Source of the DNA: Acidobacteriota bacterium | Lineage (GTDB): Bacteria > Acidobacteriota > Terriglobia > UBA7540 | Length of the DNA: 64,000 nucleotides | NCBI GenBank assembly: GCA_902812415.1 | Contig: CADDZJ010000005.1 | Span: 1-64,000 of the forward strand | Direction of reading: 5' to 3' | In this document: positions 1-9,402 of the stretch, in pieces | Layout: each line of letters starts with the position of its first letter | Position numbering within the stretch: position 1 is the first letter of the stretch | Notes under the pieces: model-generated | The model's database searches: none | Told to the model about the DNA's origin: nothing | The model's input: only the letters and a program-made list of their open reading frames with translations | Translations under genes and position numbers: made by a program

Positions 1-881
1 AATAGGATGCTGAGCTGTCGCGGCGACCTGTGATCACCGACGATCGCGAACACAGATCGCCGCGTTTTTATTTTCAAAAATTTCAGCGAACATAGTTCGC
101 CGCGACAGCGGCGCGGACTATTTTTTTCGCAGCGCGGCAGGGCCGCAACCCATATGGCACGGCCGTCTCGGCCGTGGGCACGGGCGGGACGCCCGTGCCA
201 CACAAGGAAAATTTGTGCGAGCGGCAAACATTTTGACCTTTAGTAATACACTTTCTTACTGATCATGGTCTTTTGCGGCGCCGCAGAATAAGAGGCCGGC
301 TAGGTCGGTAGCCGAGGAGCCGCTGTTCAGATGCGCAGCTTGTCGTCGTGACAGTTGCACAAGCCAACGCGGGTCTGCCTACCTGCCCAAGGCTGCTCAA
401 TTTGGTCTGATTCCATGTCACCAAATGACGAACAATTTCCCGGTTTTTCCGTTAAGTCTATTATTTTCTGTATGATTGCGTACAACGAACAAATTAAATC
501 CATAAGCCTTTTATTATCTTTAAGATACATTGCGCCTTGGAAATTGTTCGTAAAGCCTGATCGAACAGGAAGCCAATAACATCCCTGCTTTCAGTTCAAT
601 AGATTCTTTTTTGCGCTCATCAGACCTAAACATTCTTTTTTTCTTGGGCAGTCGGTGGATTTTCGCGTGGCGCGATTGGAAGCCAACTGCTTCGCCACTC
701 CATTAAGGTCATGATCTTCCTCCACCAGAACAGGGATTTCGTCTTCCATCGAGGGGGTAAAGTTAACACCAGAGCGCGCATTGCGAGGGGAAGGGAGCGA
801 GCCGCCGTTTACCTGAAAGTTACCATTATCCCCCGCACGTCGTCAAGCAAGAGGAAAGCTGTGTGGATTCGCCTGCCAGCT
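1..881. other. Intergenic region without a supported gene
   Basis: No reading frame here has both a ribosome binding site and recognisable protein content. The stretch holds palindromic repeat pieces: GATCGCCG-type motifs near 50-115 and two tandem hairpins at 158-199. It then becomes AT-richer spacer (about 430-650). A 205-codon plus-strand frame at 711-1328 lies antisense to the small gene at 882-1139 and looks like a shadow. I see no promoter I would defend. Confidence 0.6.
158..199. repeat. Tandem palindromic repeat (two hairpins)
   Basis: Two perfect hairpins sit side by side. CACGGCCG-TCT-CGGCCGTG spans 158-176 and GGCACGGGCG-GGA-CGCCCGTGCC spans 177-199. The second stem recurs with the complementary loop at 33972-33990 (CACGGGCG-TCC-CGCCCGTG). 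That recurrence marks it as a dispersed extragenic palindrome, not a terminator of one gene; there is no T-tract. Confidence 0.75.
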
Positions 882-1139
882 TCACGCCCCCGCGCACTTC
901 TGAATGCGCCCATCCAGGAGTTGCCATACCAGGCTTTCCGGCAGGAAGGCCGGCTTGTCCAAAATCTGAATGGTGAGCTTTTCATCCGCCGAGCCGTAAG
1001 CGATGGCCAGCTTCACGCCCTGATACTCGATGGTCCCGCTATCCCCTTCGGGAGGCGTGATGCCCATGGATTGCAGGTCCTTCTTGAGGCAGTCGAGGGC
1101 GCTTCTTTGAATTCCGGGGTATTCCTTCTGATCAGCCAT
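882..1139 (-). CDS. Small protein of unknown function (85 aa)
   Basis: I do not recognise this family. The 85-residue product is soluble and mixed charged, with no signal peptide, membrane segment or metal motif. It starts MADQKEYPGIQ and contains a single short alternating beta-like stretch (about 40-65, TIEYQGVKLAIAYG). The main evidence that it is real is a strong AAGGAG ribosome binding site nine bases before the ATG. It is divergent from the downstream oxidoreductase, with about 250 bases between them, so the two may share a control region. It could be a small conserved housekeeping or binding protein; no function is proposed. Confidence 0.6.
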   Translation of the reverse strand: MADQKEYPGIQRSALDCLKKDLQSMGITPPEGDSGTIEYQGVKLAIAYGSADEKLTIQILDKPAFLPESLVWQLLDGRIQKCAGA

Positions 1140-1391
1140 GTGCGCTATCTCCTTCCTCAGATGGGCGGTTCCGCACGCATGCTCATAAGTAACACAGCGC
1201 GGCCTCGGTTGTCATGCAGCTTGAGCGTAGAGAGCGGGCGGCGCCCGCGCAGAAGTAACGAAGGCGCATGCCTTCCGCCCCGACTCGCAGAAAAATCGTG
1301 TGAGCAATCGCTTCAACTTGCGGTATGATGCGCAGTCTGGCCGGTTGACAAAGCCGAGCGCCCATTGAGACAGAAACGAGGAGGAATCAAG

Positions 1392-2633
1392 ATGGAAACC
1401 CGGAAGCGCGATCTGACGCGACGAGAATTTCTGAAGGAGACTGCCGTGGCGGGGGCAGGGATCGCCGCCCTGGGAGGGTTGGTTCCATCAAAAGTGTTAG
1501 GCGCGAACGACAGAATTCGATTGGCGTTGCTCGGATGCGGAGGGCGCGGGTCTTATGACATGACGGTATTTCTCGGCAATCCGGAAGTGGAGGTCGTGGC
1601 GGTTTGCGACGTTTACGAGCCGCACCGCCTGAAAGCTCAGAAAATCGCCGGACCGCAGGCTCAGGCTTACCTCGATTATCGCCAGGTACTCGACCGCAAG
1701 GACGTGGACGCGGTGCTCATCGGCAGCCCCGATCACTGGCACAAGCAGATGCTCATTGATGCGGTTCACGCCGGCAAAGACGCGTATTGCGAGAAGCCCA
1801 TCATGCACTCCATCCCCGAAGGCGTGGAAATGGTCAAGGCCGTGAAGGAGACGGGCCGCGTGGTGCAAACCGGAACGCAGCAGCGAAGCTGGCCGCATTG
1901 GGTCCTGGGCAAGCAACTGGTTGATGACGGAATCCTGGGGAAAGTCACCTTCGTCCACACTTACTGGTATCAAAACTATGTCGCTAATCGCGGATGGATG
2001 GCCAAGCATCCCGTCAATTTCGCGGAATTGAATTGGAAGATGTGGCTGGGCGATGCGCCCGATCAGCCTTTCACGGAAGAGAAATACGTTTATTGGCGGT
2101 TCTTCTGGGATTTCGGCGGCGGCATCCTCACCGATCTCCTCACTCACTGGATTGATGTGATCCAGTGGTATATGGGCCAACCGGCTCCCATGACAGCGAC
2201 AACCACCGGCGATCTCTACCTCATGAAGTGGCAGTGCCCGGATACGATCACGGCGGCCTATGAATACCCCGACAATTTTATGGTGACCTTTACCGGCGCG
2301 TTGAACGACAGCATCGATGATGGAGGCATTGAGTTTCGCGGCACCCAAGCCACTCTGAAGATCGATCGCGCGCATCTCGCCGTCTATCCTGAGGGCGTCA
2401 AATGGCAGCCGGGCAAGAATTATCCCGAACCTGAAATTTACGTGCGATCCGAACACGACGGGACCATTGATAACGTCCGAAACTTCCTGGATTGCATGCG
2501 GTCGCGCAAGTCGCCGAACGCCAATATTGAAGTGGGCTTCGAAGCCGCTCGCGCGTCGTGGATCGGCAACATCGCCCTGAAACGCGGCTTGAAAACGGTG
2601 TGGAACGCCCAGGAAGAAAAGGTGGTCTCGTAG
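1392..2633 (+). CDS. Tat-exported Gfo/Idh/MocA family oxidoreductase
   Basis: NAD(P)-dependent oxidoreductase of the glucose-fructose oxidoreductase/inositol dehydrogenase superfamily, probably acting on a sugar or cyclitol in the periplasm. The N-terminus is a twin-arginine signal (TRREFLKET followed by an Ala/Gly-rich hydrophobic run, cleaved near residue 35-38). A Rossmann fold follows (RLALLGCGGRGSYD, about 41-54), then the family EKP motif (CEKPIMHS) and a C-terminal alpha/beta domain. The length (413 aa) is normal for secreted members. I chose ATG 1392 because AGGAGGAA lies just upstream; a TTG 27 bases earlier has no such site. Such Tat-linked paralogues are abundant in Acidobacteriota and Planctomycetota. 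The substrate cannot be read from the sequence. Confidence 0.9.
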   Translation: METRKRDLTRREFLKETAVAGAGIAALGGLVPSKVLGANDRIRLALLGCGGRGSYDMTVFLGNPEVEVVAVCDVYEPHRLKAQKIAGPQAQAYLDYRQVLDRKDVDAVLIGSPDHWHKQMLIDAVHAGKDAYCEKPIMHSIPEGVEMVKAVKETGRVVQTGTQQRSWPHWVLGKQLVDDGILGKVTFVHTYWYQNYVANRGWMAKHPVNFAELNWKMWLGDAPDQPFTEEKYVYWRFFWDFGGGILTDLLTHWIDVIQWYMGQPAPMTATTTGDLYLMKWQCPDTITAAYEYPDNFMVTFTGALNDSIDDGGIEFRGTQATLKIDRAHLAVYPEGVKWQPGKNYPEPEIYVRSEHDGTIDNVRNFLDCMRSRKSPNANIEVGFEAARASWIGNIALKRGLKTVWNAQEEKVVS

Positions 2634-2732
2634 CAGGTTGCTGAGAAACGTTACGGAAAGCCTGTCATTTCAAACCTCTTCGCTGTCATTCCGGCGCTCG
2701 GCGCCTCCACACGGTCATTCTGACAAGTCGCA

Positions 2733-4604
2733 ATGACTGAAACGCGGCTCAAGCCTCTTCTGGTCTACGACGGCGAATGCGGCTTCTGCCGCTTTTGCGT
2801 GGACTACTGGCGAAAGCTGACCGGCAATCGGATCGATTACGCTCCCTTCCAGAAAGTCAGCCAGGATTTTCCTCAAATCCCGCTCGAACAATTTCAGCAG
2901 GCGGTGCAATTGATTGATCCCGAAGGGAACGTTCGGAGCGCCGCCGAGGCTGTCTTCCAGACGCTCAGCGATGTTCAGGGATACGGATGGCTATTATGGC
3001 TCTATCGGCACGCGCCCGGATTTGCTCCAGCCAGCGAACTGGCTTACCGTTTTGTGGCCCGCCGCCGTCCGCTCTTCGATAAGCTTCGTTGGCTGCTGTG
3101 GGGCCGCAGGCTCGATCCTCCATCTTATTTTCTGACGCGCTGGGTGTTTCTTCGGCTGTTGGGAATTGTTTATCTAGTGGCCTTTGTCTCGCTTTGGCCG
3201 CAGATCGCGGGCCTTGCAGGCGCGCATGGCATTCTGCCGGCTCAAGATTTTCTCGCTTCCGTGGCCCGGCATATCGGCCCCGCACGTTATCGCCTTTTCC
3301 CGACCCTGGCGTGGCTCACAGCAGGCGACGGCTTCCTGAAATTTCTGGCGGGCGGCGGCGCGCTGTTTTCCGCGCTGCTGATTCTGGGAATCGCTTCCGG
3401 CCCGCTTCTCCTGGCGCTGTGGGCGTTCTATTTGTCGCTGGTGACGGTTGGTCAGGACTTTATGTCGTTCCAGTGGGACATCCTGCTGCTCGAAGCGGGA
3501 TTCCTGGCCATCTTCCTTGCGCCCTGGAGCGGGCTTGAGAGCCATTGGAAGAAGCGTCAGGAAAAAATTGCGCAGCCTGCGCCCTCGAAAACTATCGTCG
3601 GGTTGCTTCGATGGCTTTTGTTCCGGCTGGTGTTCCTTTCGGGTTGCGTGAAGCTGTTGAGCCACGATGCGAGCTGGCGCAATCTGACGGCGCTGGCCTA
3701 CCACTATGAGACGCAGCCGCTGCCAACGCCCGCGGCCTGGTATGCTTTCCAGTTGCCCCTGTGGGTTCAGAAGTGCTCCACGGCCGGAGTATTTGTCCTG
3801 GAGCTGGGCGCGCCCTTTCTGATCTTCTCTCCGCGCCGGTTGCGTCTGATGGGCTGCGGTCTGCTCATCGCTTTTCAGATTCTGATTGCCGTCACGGGGA
3901 ATTTCGCCTTCTTCAACCTGCTCACCATCGCTCTTTGCCTGCTTCTGCTTGACGATCAATTCCTGCGCGCGATCCTTCCCCAGTCTCTGGTCGCTCGGGC
4001 TTTGCCGCAGCCGGAGCAGGCGCGGGCGCCCGCTCCCAAGCGCATCGGCCTTGCCGCGCTGACAGCGGTGATCCTGTTTGGGAGCGTCACACTTTTCGCG
4101 GCCACGCTCTGGGGAGCAAGAAGCGTGCCGCGCGCGGCGCTTGAGGCGACGAGATGGCTTGAGCCTTTCCATATTGTGAGCAGCTATGGGCTTTTCGCGG
4201 TGATGACGACCACTCGCCCCGAGATCATCATCCAGGGCAGCAATGACGGAACCCACTGGCAGAACTATTCATTCAAGTACAAGCCCGGGGACTTGAAGAA
4301 AGCGCCCGGATGGGTAGCGCCTTATCAGCCGCGCTTGGACTGGCAGATGTGGTTTGCCGCGCTAAGCGACTATCGCAGCAACCCCTGGTTTGTGAATCTG
4401 ATGATTCGGTTGCTCGAAGGGTCGCCGCAAGTGCTCGCACTTCTGGGGAAAAATCCCTTTCCGACGGCGCCGCCGCGATACGTGCGGGCTCTCACTTACG
4501 ATTATCGCTTTACAAATTTTGCTGAGCGCAGAGCTACGGGTGATTGGTGGCAACGCCAGCTTCTGGGACTTTACTTCCCGACCGCCGCCTTGCGAAGACC
4601 GTAA
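2733..4604 (+). CDS. DCC thioredoxin-like domain fused to lipase maturation factor-like membrane protein
   Basis: A 623-residue fusion. Residues about 8-120 are a DCC family (DUF393) thiol-disulfide domain with the hallmark YDGECGFCRFC. Residues about 130-610 match the lipase maturation factor (LMF1) type of polytopic membrane protein: many hydrophobic helices, then a soluble tail with the conserved region around GSNDGTHWQNYSFKYKPG and WQMWFAALSDYRSNPW. LMF1 in animals helps lipases fold in the ER; the bacterial role is unknown, but the redox domain fits a part in oxidative folding of envelope proteins. ATG 2733 lacks a clear ribosome binding site. A dispersed-repeat-like spacer precedes it. 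Identity by domain is firm, function is not. Confidence 0.85.
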   Translation: MTETRLKPLLVYDGECGFCRFCVDYWRKLTGNRIDYAPFQKVSQDFPQIPLEQFQQAVQLIDPEGNVRSAAEAVFQTLSDVQGYGWLLWLYRHAPGFAPASELAYRFVARRRPLFDKLRWLLWGRRLDPPSYFLTRWVFLRLLGIVYLVAFVSLWPQIAGLAGAHGILPAQDFLASVARHIGPARYRLFPTLAWLTAGDGFLKFLAGGGALFSALLILGIASGPLLLALWAFYLSLVTVGQDFMSFQWDILLLEAGFLAIFLAPWSGLESHWKKRQEKIAQPAPSKTIVGLLRWLLFRLVFLSGCVKLLSHDASWRNLTALAYHYETQPLPTPAAWYAFQLPLWVQKCSTAGVFVLELGAPFLIFSPRRLRLMGCGLLIAFQILIAVTGNFAFFNLLTIALCLLLLDDQFLRAILPQSLVARALPQPEQARAPAPKRIGLAALTAVILFGSVTLFAATLWGARSVPRAALEATRWLEPFHIVSSYGLFAVMTTTRPEIIIQGSNDGTHWQNYSFKYKPGDLKKAPGWVAPYQPRLDWQMWFAALSDYRSNPWFVNLMIRLLEGSPQVLALLGKNPFPTAPPRYVRALTYDYRFTNFAERRATGDWWQRQLLGLYFPTAALRRP

Positions 4605-4837
4605 CGACTCGCTGAGCCTTTCAAGGGCCTGGGAATCTCTTCCGTCCGATGTCCCTTACCCCCTCTCAATTCTTAATTTTCATGTTATTCTCTTGGGGAT
4701 TACTACGGTCTACGATTGCGTTTGGGACAACAGCGCATCTGTAATTTCGCCCTTCAGAGCGGCATGCTGGGCGTCAAGTCCGGCGATATTCTACCCAAAA
4801 CGGGGCAGAGCGCTGGTGTGATCGTTAAAGGAAATTT

Positions 4838-5704
4838 GTGGCTTCGCATAATCCGCCATCACCGTTCTTCAGCAGTCATCCTCAGGACCTTGGAGGGCTT
4901 TCCATACGAGTTTCTCCGTTAACCGACATCGGACGAAAACGGAAAAACAACGAGGATAATTACCTCGTGCTGCCTCTGGACGGCGAAATTCCCCATCATG
5001 AGACGGGAGAACTCATGTTTCTGATAGGCGCCGCCGGGTTGTTGCTTGCTGTAGCGGATGGGATGGGCGGGCATCAGTCCGGCGAAGTCGCAAGCCGCCT
5101 TTGCGTGGAACACCTGGGTGAAGAGCTTTTCCGACGCTTGCCGGAGGCCAACCGCCAAGACGAGGACATCACAGGGCCTCTTCGGCAGGCGGTTGAAGCC
5201 ACTCATCGCATTGTTTACAACGAATCGTTGAAAGACCCTGCCTACGAAGGTATGGGGAGCACGATCACCGCAGCGATCCTGCAGAGCGGACGCATAACAT
5301 TGGCGCAGGTTGGCGATTCCAGGGCTTACCTCTTCCGCCAGGGGGCTTTGAGCTTGATGACGGAAGATCAAACCTTGGGCAATCTGATGCGGGGCGATGA
5401 GGGGTTGGGGCTGGGCGGCCATGCCAGCGACATCCTGATACAGGCCATGGGCGCCCAGCCTGAGGTGAATGTTGTCATGACCTTTGCGCGAGTGGAGCCT
5501 TACGATGTGGTTCTCCTCTGTAGCGATGGCCTCTATAAAACGGTCTCCGATGAAGAGATCCTTCAGACTCTCGGCTCGGATGCTCCCCTCAAGTCCAGGG
5601 CGGAGAACTTGATCCGGCAGGCAAATGACAACGGGGGGCCGGATAACATCACGGTGATTCTGGCGGAAATCGAACCCCAAGGAGAAATTAACGCTCGAGC
5701 TTAG
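4838..5704 (+). CDS. PP2C-type serine/threonine protein phosphatase
   Basis: Metal-dependent protein phosphatase, expected to reverse Ser/Thr phosphorylation in the cytoplasm. All PP2C signature segments are present in order: NNEDNY (37-42), VADGMGGHQSG (72-82), GMGSTITAA (138-146), QVGDSRAYL (157-165), LLCSDGLYKTVSD (226-238) and DNGGPDNITV (264-273). The metal-binding aspartates are intact. There is no receiver or membrane domain, so it is a compact cytosolic enzyme of the PrpC/Stp type (288 aa). I used GTG 4838, with AAAGGA about six bases upstream. It lies about 380 bases before a large Ser/Thr kinase on the same strand, a usual kinase-phosphatase pairing. Confidence 0.93.
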   Translation: MASHNPPSPFFSSHPQDLGGLSIRVSPLTDIGRKRKNNEDNYLVLPLDGEIPHHETGELMFLIGAAGLLLAVADGMGGHQSGEVASRLCVEHLGEELFRRLPEANRQDEDITGPLRQAVEATHRIVYNESLKDPAYEGMGSTITAAILQSGRITLAQVGDSRAYLFRQGALSLMTEDQTLGNLMRGDEGLGLGGHASDILIQAMGAQPEVNVVMTFARVEPYDVVLLCSDGLYKTVSDEEILQTLGSDAPLKSRAENLIRQANDNGGPDNITVILAEIEPQGEINARA

Positions 5705-5922
5705 AAGCGCCGATATAGATAAGGGGGATTGTCTCCTTATGCGGGCAGGGGAATCCAGGGGCGCTCGGCAGACGAACATGCCAAGCATGCCTCGTCTCTC
5801 TCCAGTCCATAGCTGCATTCTTGTGATCAGGCGCTGATAACATCTCTGCGAAAAGTCGGATGACGATCCCCAGAAAGATATCGTGTCGTGTCACAGAAAG
5901 GGATTCACCAAGTCGAGTACTA

Positions 5923-6000
5923 TCATCCTGACCGCGGCGAAGGATCTCAGCATTTGTTTTCAATGAAATGCAGGGATGCTTCGCTTCGCTCAGCATGACA
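5923..6000. repeat. Dispersed intergenic repeat (decayed)
   Basis: This stretch (motifs such as GGATGCTTCGCTTCGCTCAGC and CATGACA, preceded by CGAAGGATCTCAGCATT) is of the kind of low-complexity palindromic filler seen many times between genes of environmental bacteria. Related decayed text appears near 2660-2720 and 24046-24185. An open frame extending the kinase upstream to 5976 begins inside it, which is a reason to reject that start. Confidence 0.5.
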
Positions 6001-6080
6001 AGGAACGCTCTGAGACGGGTCACGAATCACTGGGACAGGACAATAGAGCCGCGGGCGAGAAATTCTCTTTCAGGTCAGTT

Positions 6081-9000
6081 GTGAGCCAGAAAGTCGCGCA
6101 AAAATTCGGCAAATACGAAATTATTGGCGAGCTTGGCCAGGGCGGGATGGGCGTTGTCTATAAGGCTCGTGACCCTGCGATCGGGCGTCTGGTGGCCCTG
6201 AAGACCCTCACGCCCGAATTGCTTTCCGATCCGGAGCTTCTGCGGCGCTTCTATCGTGAAGCGCGCTCGGCGGGGAACCTCCAGCATCCCAATATCGTTA
6301 CCATTTACGACCTGGGAGAATCCGAAGGGCGGCCCTATATCGCGATGGAATTTGTTGAAGGCGAGAGTCTTCAGAAAATTATCGCGCGCCAGGACCCCAT
6401 CCCGCTCGCGCTGAAGCTTCGGATCATCTCGCAATGCTGCCAGGGGCTCGACCATGCGCATAAGCACGGTGTCATCCACCGCGATGTCAAGCCCGCCAAT
6501 ATCCTGGTGAAAAGCGACGGCACGGCGAAAGTGGTGGACTTCGGCATCGCGCACCTGGAATCTACGACCATCACAAAAACCGGCGTCTTTATGGGGACGG
6601 TCCATTATTCGTCCCCGGAGCAACTGAACGATGGGCGCGTGGATGTGAGATCGGACGTGTGGTCGATTGCGGTCGTCCTGTACGAGTTCCTCGCCTATCG
6701 CCGGGCCTTTGAAGGGGCAAACTTCGCCTCGCTGATTGCCAAGGTACTGAATACGGACCCCGAGCCGCTCGCGCGTTTCTGCCCCGATGTTCCGCCCGCT
6801 CTTGAAGCTTTAATCTTCAGATGCCTGCGAAAAAATCCCGATGAGCGCCCGCAGTCTCTCGACGAGCTTCTGCTGGATTTGACGCCGATTGAGGCCTCGC
6901 TCTCTCAGGCGTTGGTTCCTGAACTTGTCAGCCAGGCGCAGGACTTGAAGAGTAAAGGCGAGCTTTCCAAGGCCCAGGAAAAAGTGCGAAGCGCCCTTAT
7001 GCTCGACAGCGCTCATGCCGAAGCGAAATCGCTGATGAGCCAGATCACAGCGGAAATCAAGGCGCTTGAGGCGTCATCGAAGCTGTTTCAGCTTGTTAAC
7101 GAGGGCGAAAGGCTTTTGAAGCAGGGCGCATATGCCGAGGCGTTGCGCGCCCTCTCCGAAGCGCTGAAGCTTGATCCGCGCGATGAGCGCGCCCTGGCGC
7201 TGCGCGACGCGGCCTTGAAAGAACAGGAACGGCAAAAGCATGCGCGGGAAGCCATTGCGGCGGGTGAAAAGGCATTCAAGCAAGGCGACCTGACCGGGGC
7301 CGAAATCGAACTGCAAAAAGCCCTCCAGCTTGACCCCAGGAATGGCCGCGCCGCAAGCCTCCTGGACCTCATCCGTGAAGACCGCACCACGCGGGAGAGA
7401 AGCTTTGAACTAAAAGAAGCCATCTGGGAAGCTGAGAATCGCCTTGCCGAAGGGCAATATCAAGAAGCGCTCGCGCAATTGGTAGAGCTTCGCAGGAAGT
7501 TTCCGGACGATGCGAGGATTCAGCAATTGCATGAGACGGCGCGGCAAAAGGCCGCCGAGCTTCGCGCGGCCGGAAAGCCGAGCGCAGCCGATTCCGTCGG
7601 ACAAGACGCGCAATGGCTGGACGAGCAATTGATGGTGGCGGGCCATTTTCTGGAGGCGCAGGATTTCGTTCAGGCCACGCGAGTGCTGAGCGACGTTCAC
7701 AAGCAATTTCCGAATGAGCCGCGCGTCCAGCAACTGTTTGACCGGGTTAAAGCTGAAACTCACGTGCGCGCCGCCCCGATCGCGCAGCCCGCCCCTCCGG
7801 CCGTATCTGTTGCGCCGCCCGCCCAGCCGGCCAAGAGCAAACTCCCGATTATTATTGCGGCTGTTGTTGTGGCGGTTCTGGTCATTGCGGGCGCGCTGAT
7901 TTATTTTGAACTCGGCCATCATCACAATCAGCCTTCGACCGCGACGGCCCTGGAATTGCAGCTTCAGCAGGAAGCCCAGCAACTCCTTCAGCAAGGCGAG
8001 TTGGACGCCGCCTTGGCCCGCTGGAAGACCATTGAGGCGCAGCACGGCGTGCTGGCCACGCTCGCAGAGCAGGAGATCATCCAGATTCAGAAAATTGAAA
8101 AGAAAGAGCAGGGTCTTTTTGCGCAGGCGCAAGCCGCCCAGACACAGAAAAAGTGGGACGATGCCATCGCGCTTTACCAGCAGGTGGCGGATTTGAACGG
8201 GGCGCTCAAAACTCAGTCTCTTCAGGCCATCGCCAACGTCAAAGCTCTGCAATCCGGCCAGGATCTCACAACCCTCGAACAGCAGAAATTCACGCAGGCG
8301 CAAGCCGCCCTCCGGCGCCAGGACTATAGCCGGGCACGCGACCTCTTTGAACAAGTTGTCAATTTGAACGTCTCCGGGTCGAAACTGCTTCCTCAGGCTA
8401 AAAATCAATTGGCGACCCTTGAATCCAGACTTCAGGAACAACAGGAATTCAATGCCGCTGTCCAGCTTCAAAACAGCGGCCAGTTGGCGCAGGCGAAAAC
8501 GCAGTTCCAGGCGATTGTCCAGAAGCGCGGCGCTTTGCAAGCGCAGGCTCAAACCCGTCTTCAGCAAATTGATGAGCTGATCGCCAATCAACAGAAGCAA
8601 AAGCAGCAAGCTGCCGCTCTGGAAGCGAGTCTCCAGAGGTTCAAAAGCCTGGAAGCGCAGAAGCAATATGAGGAAGCCCGGGCAATGCTCGCCTCCATTG
8701 GCCAGCAGGGCGGCAATACAGGCCAGCTTGAAAATGAGGTGAACGCCCTTGAACAATCCGACTTTCAGAAGCTGACGGACCAGTTCGCTCAGGCTGAGTC
8801 CAGCAAAAATGCACACGATCTTCAGCAACTTGCGTCGCAATTCCAGGCGCTGGCCGGGCAGGGCGGCCCTATTGCCAGCGCCGCGCGCGATTACGCGACC
8901 CGGCTGATCCCTGCCGCAATCCAGCAGATCACGGTTGCCGCAAAACCTGCCGCAGCAGCATCCCCTCGCCCGGTTGCGACAACCCCCAGGCACGCTCCCG

Positions 9001-9326
9001 TCGTGACCGTCGTGACTTCCGGAACTTATCGGCCCTGGCAGGGCCCGATCCGCAAGGGCCAGTTGCTTCCAGAATATAACATTGACGGCGGCGTCAAGGC
9101 CGTGAGTTTAGTTGCGCCTCCGGTGGCCAACGCTCCCGCAGGCAGCTTTGTGACCATCAAGGTTAACATCGACGAAGAGGGCAACGTCACGCCAGACCAC
9201 ATCGTTCAGGATGCCAGCGGGATTGGCGCCGACCTGCTCGCTGCAGCGAAAAGCTGGAAGTTCCAGCCGCCTCGCGTGCGAGGCAAGCCGGTGCGCACCA
9301 GCATCCTGGTGAAAGTGCAATTCTAA
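6081..9326 (+). CDS. Large serine/threonine protein kinase with TPR repeats, one TM segment and C-terminal TonB-like domain
   Basis: A 1081-residue transmembrane kinase. The N-terminal Hanks-type kinase is complete: glycine loop GQGGMGV (19-25), lysine in VALKTL (41), catalytic HRDVKPAN (133-140), DFG (153-155) and SSPEQL (about 177-182). Residues about 300-570 are helical TPR-type repeats. A single membrane helix follows (about 588-612, PIIIAAVVVAVLVIAGALIY). A long Gln/Ala-rich repeat region on the outer side (about 620-950) comes next. The last ~70 residues resemble a TonB C-terminal domain (VTIKVNIDEEGNVTPDHIV, then SWKFQPPRVRGKPV). GTG 6081 is preferred: AGG lies just upstream and kinase sequence begins at once. 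An upstream ATG at 5976 would start within intergenic repeat. The adjacent PP2C gene is the likely antagonist. Confidence 0.9.
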   Translation: MSQKVAQKFGKYEIIGELGQGGMGVVYKARDPAIGRLVALKTLTPELLSDPELLRRFYREARSAGNLQHPNIVTIYDLGESEGRPYIAMEFVEGESLQKIIARQDPIPLALKLRIISQCCQGLDHAHKHGVIHRDVKPANILVKSDGTAKVVDFGIAHLESTTITKTGVFMGTVHYSSPEQLNDGRVDVRSDVWSIAVVLYEFLAYRRAFEGANFASLIAKVLNTDPEPLARFCPDVPPALEALIFRCLRKNPDERPQSLDELLLDLTPIEASLSQALVPELVSQAQDLKSKGELSKAQEKVRSALMLDSAHAEAKSLMSQITAEIKALEASSKLFQLVNEGERLLKQGAYAEALRALSEALKLDPRDERALALRDAALKEQERQKHAREAIAAGEKAFKQGDLTGAEIELQKALQLDPRNGRAASLLDLIREDRTTRERSFELKEAIWEAENRLAEGQYQEALAQLVELRRKFPDDARIQQLHETARQKAAELRAAGKPSAADSVGQDAQWLDEQLMVAGHFLEAQDFVQATRVLSDVHKQFPNEPRVQQLFDRVKAETHVRAAPIAQPAPPAVSVAPPAQPAKSKLPIIIAAVVVAVLVIAGALIYFELGHHHNQPSTATALELQLQQEAQQLLQQGELDAALARWKTIEAQHGVLATLAEQEIIQIQKIEKKEQGLFAQAQAAQTQKKWDDAIALYQQVADLNGALKTQSLQAIANVKALQSGQDLTTLEQQKFTQAQAALRRQDYSRARDLFEQVVNLNVSGSKLLPQAKNQLATLESRLQEQQEFNAAVQLQNSGQLAQAKTQFQAIVQKRGALQAQAQTRLQQIDELIANQQKQKQQAAALEASLQRFKSLEAQKQYEEARAMLASIGQQGGNTGQLENEVNALEQSDFQKLTDQFAQAESSKNAHDLQQLASQFQALAGQGGPIASAARDYATRLIPAAIQQITVAAKPAAAASPRPVATTPRHAPVVTVVTSGTYRPWQGPIRKGQLLPEYNIDGGVKAVSLVAPPVANAPAGSFVTIKVNIDEEGNVTPDHIVQDASGIGADLLAAAKSWKFQPPRVRGKPVRTSILVKVQF

Positions 9327-9402
9327 TGGGTGACACCATTATTCTCAGGATGCGAAACCGCCGCTTTTTTCAAAAGTGGTAGGGAGGCAGTACGGGGGTA
9401 GC

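Noticed and set aside
711-1328. A 205-codon plus-strand frame upstream of the oxidoreductase.
   Set aside because: It overlaps the small minus-strand gene with the better ribosome binding site, and its composition is shadow-like.
1497-2456. A 319-codon open frame antisense to the Gfo/Idh/MocA gene.
   Set aside because: No ribosome binding site and no known fold; the sense gene is intact.
3174-4256. A 360-codon open frame antisense to the DCC/LMF fusion.
   Set aside because: Arg/Gln-rich low-complexity shadow sequence; the sense gene has clear domains.
7410-8993. A 527-codon open frame antisense to the kinase.
   Set aside because: It is leucine-rich shadow coding, typical of the reverse of Gln/Ala-rich repeats, with no ribosome binding site and no domain.
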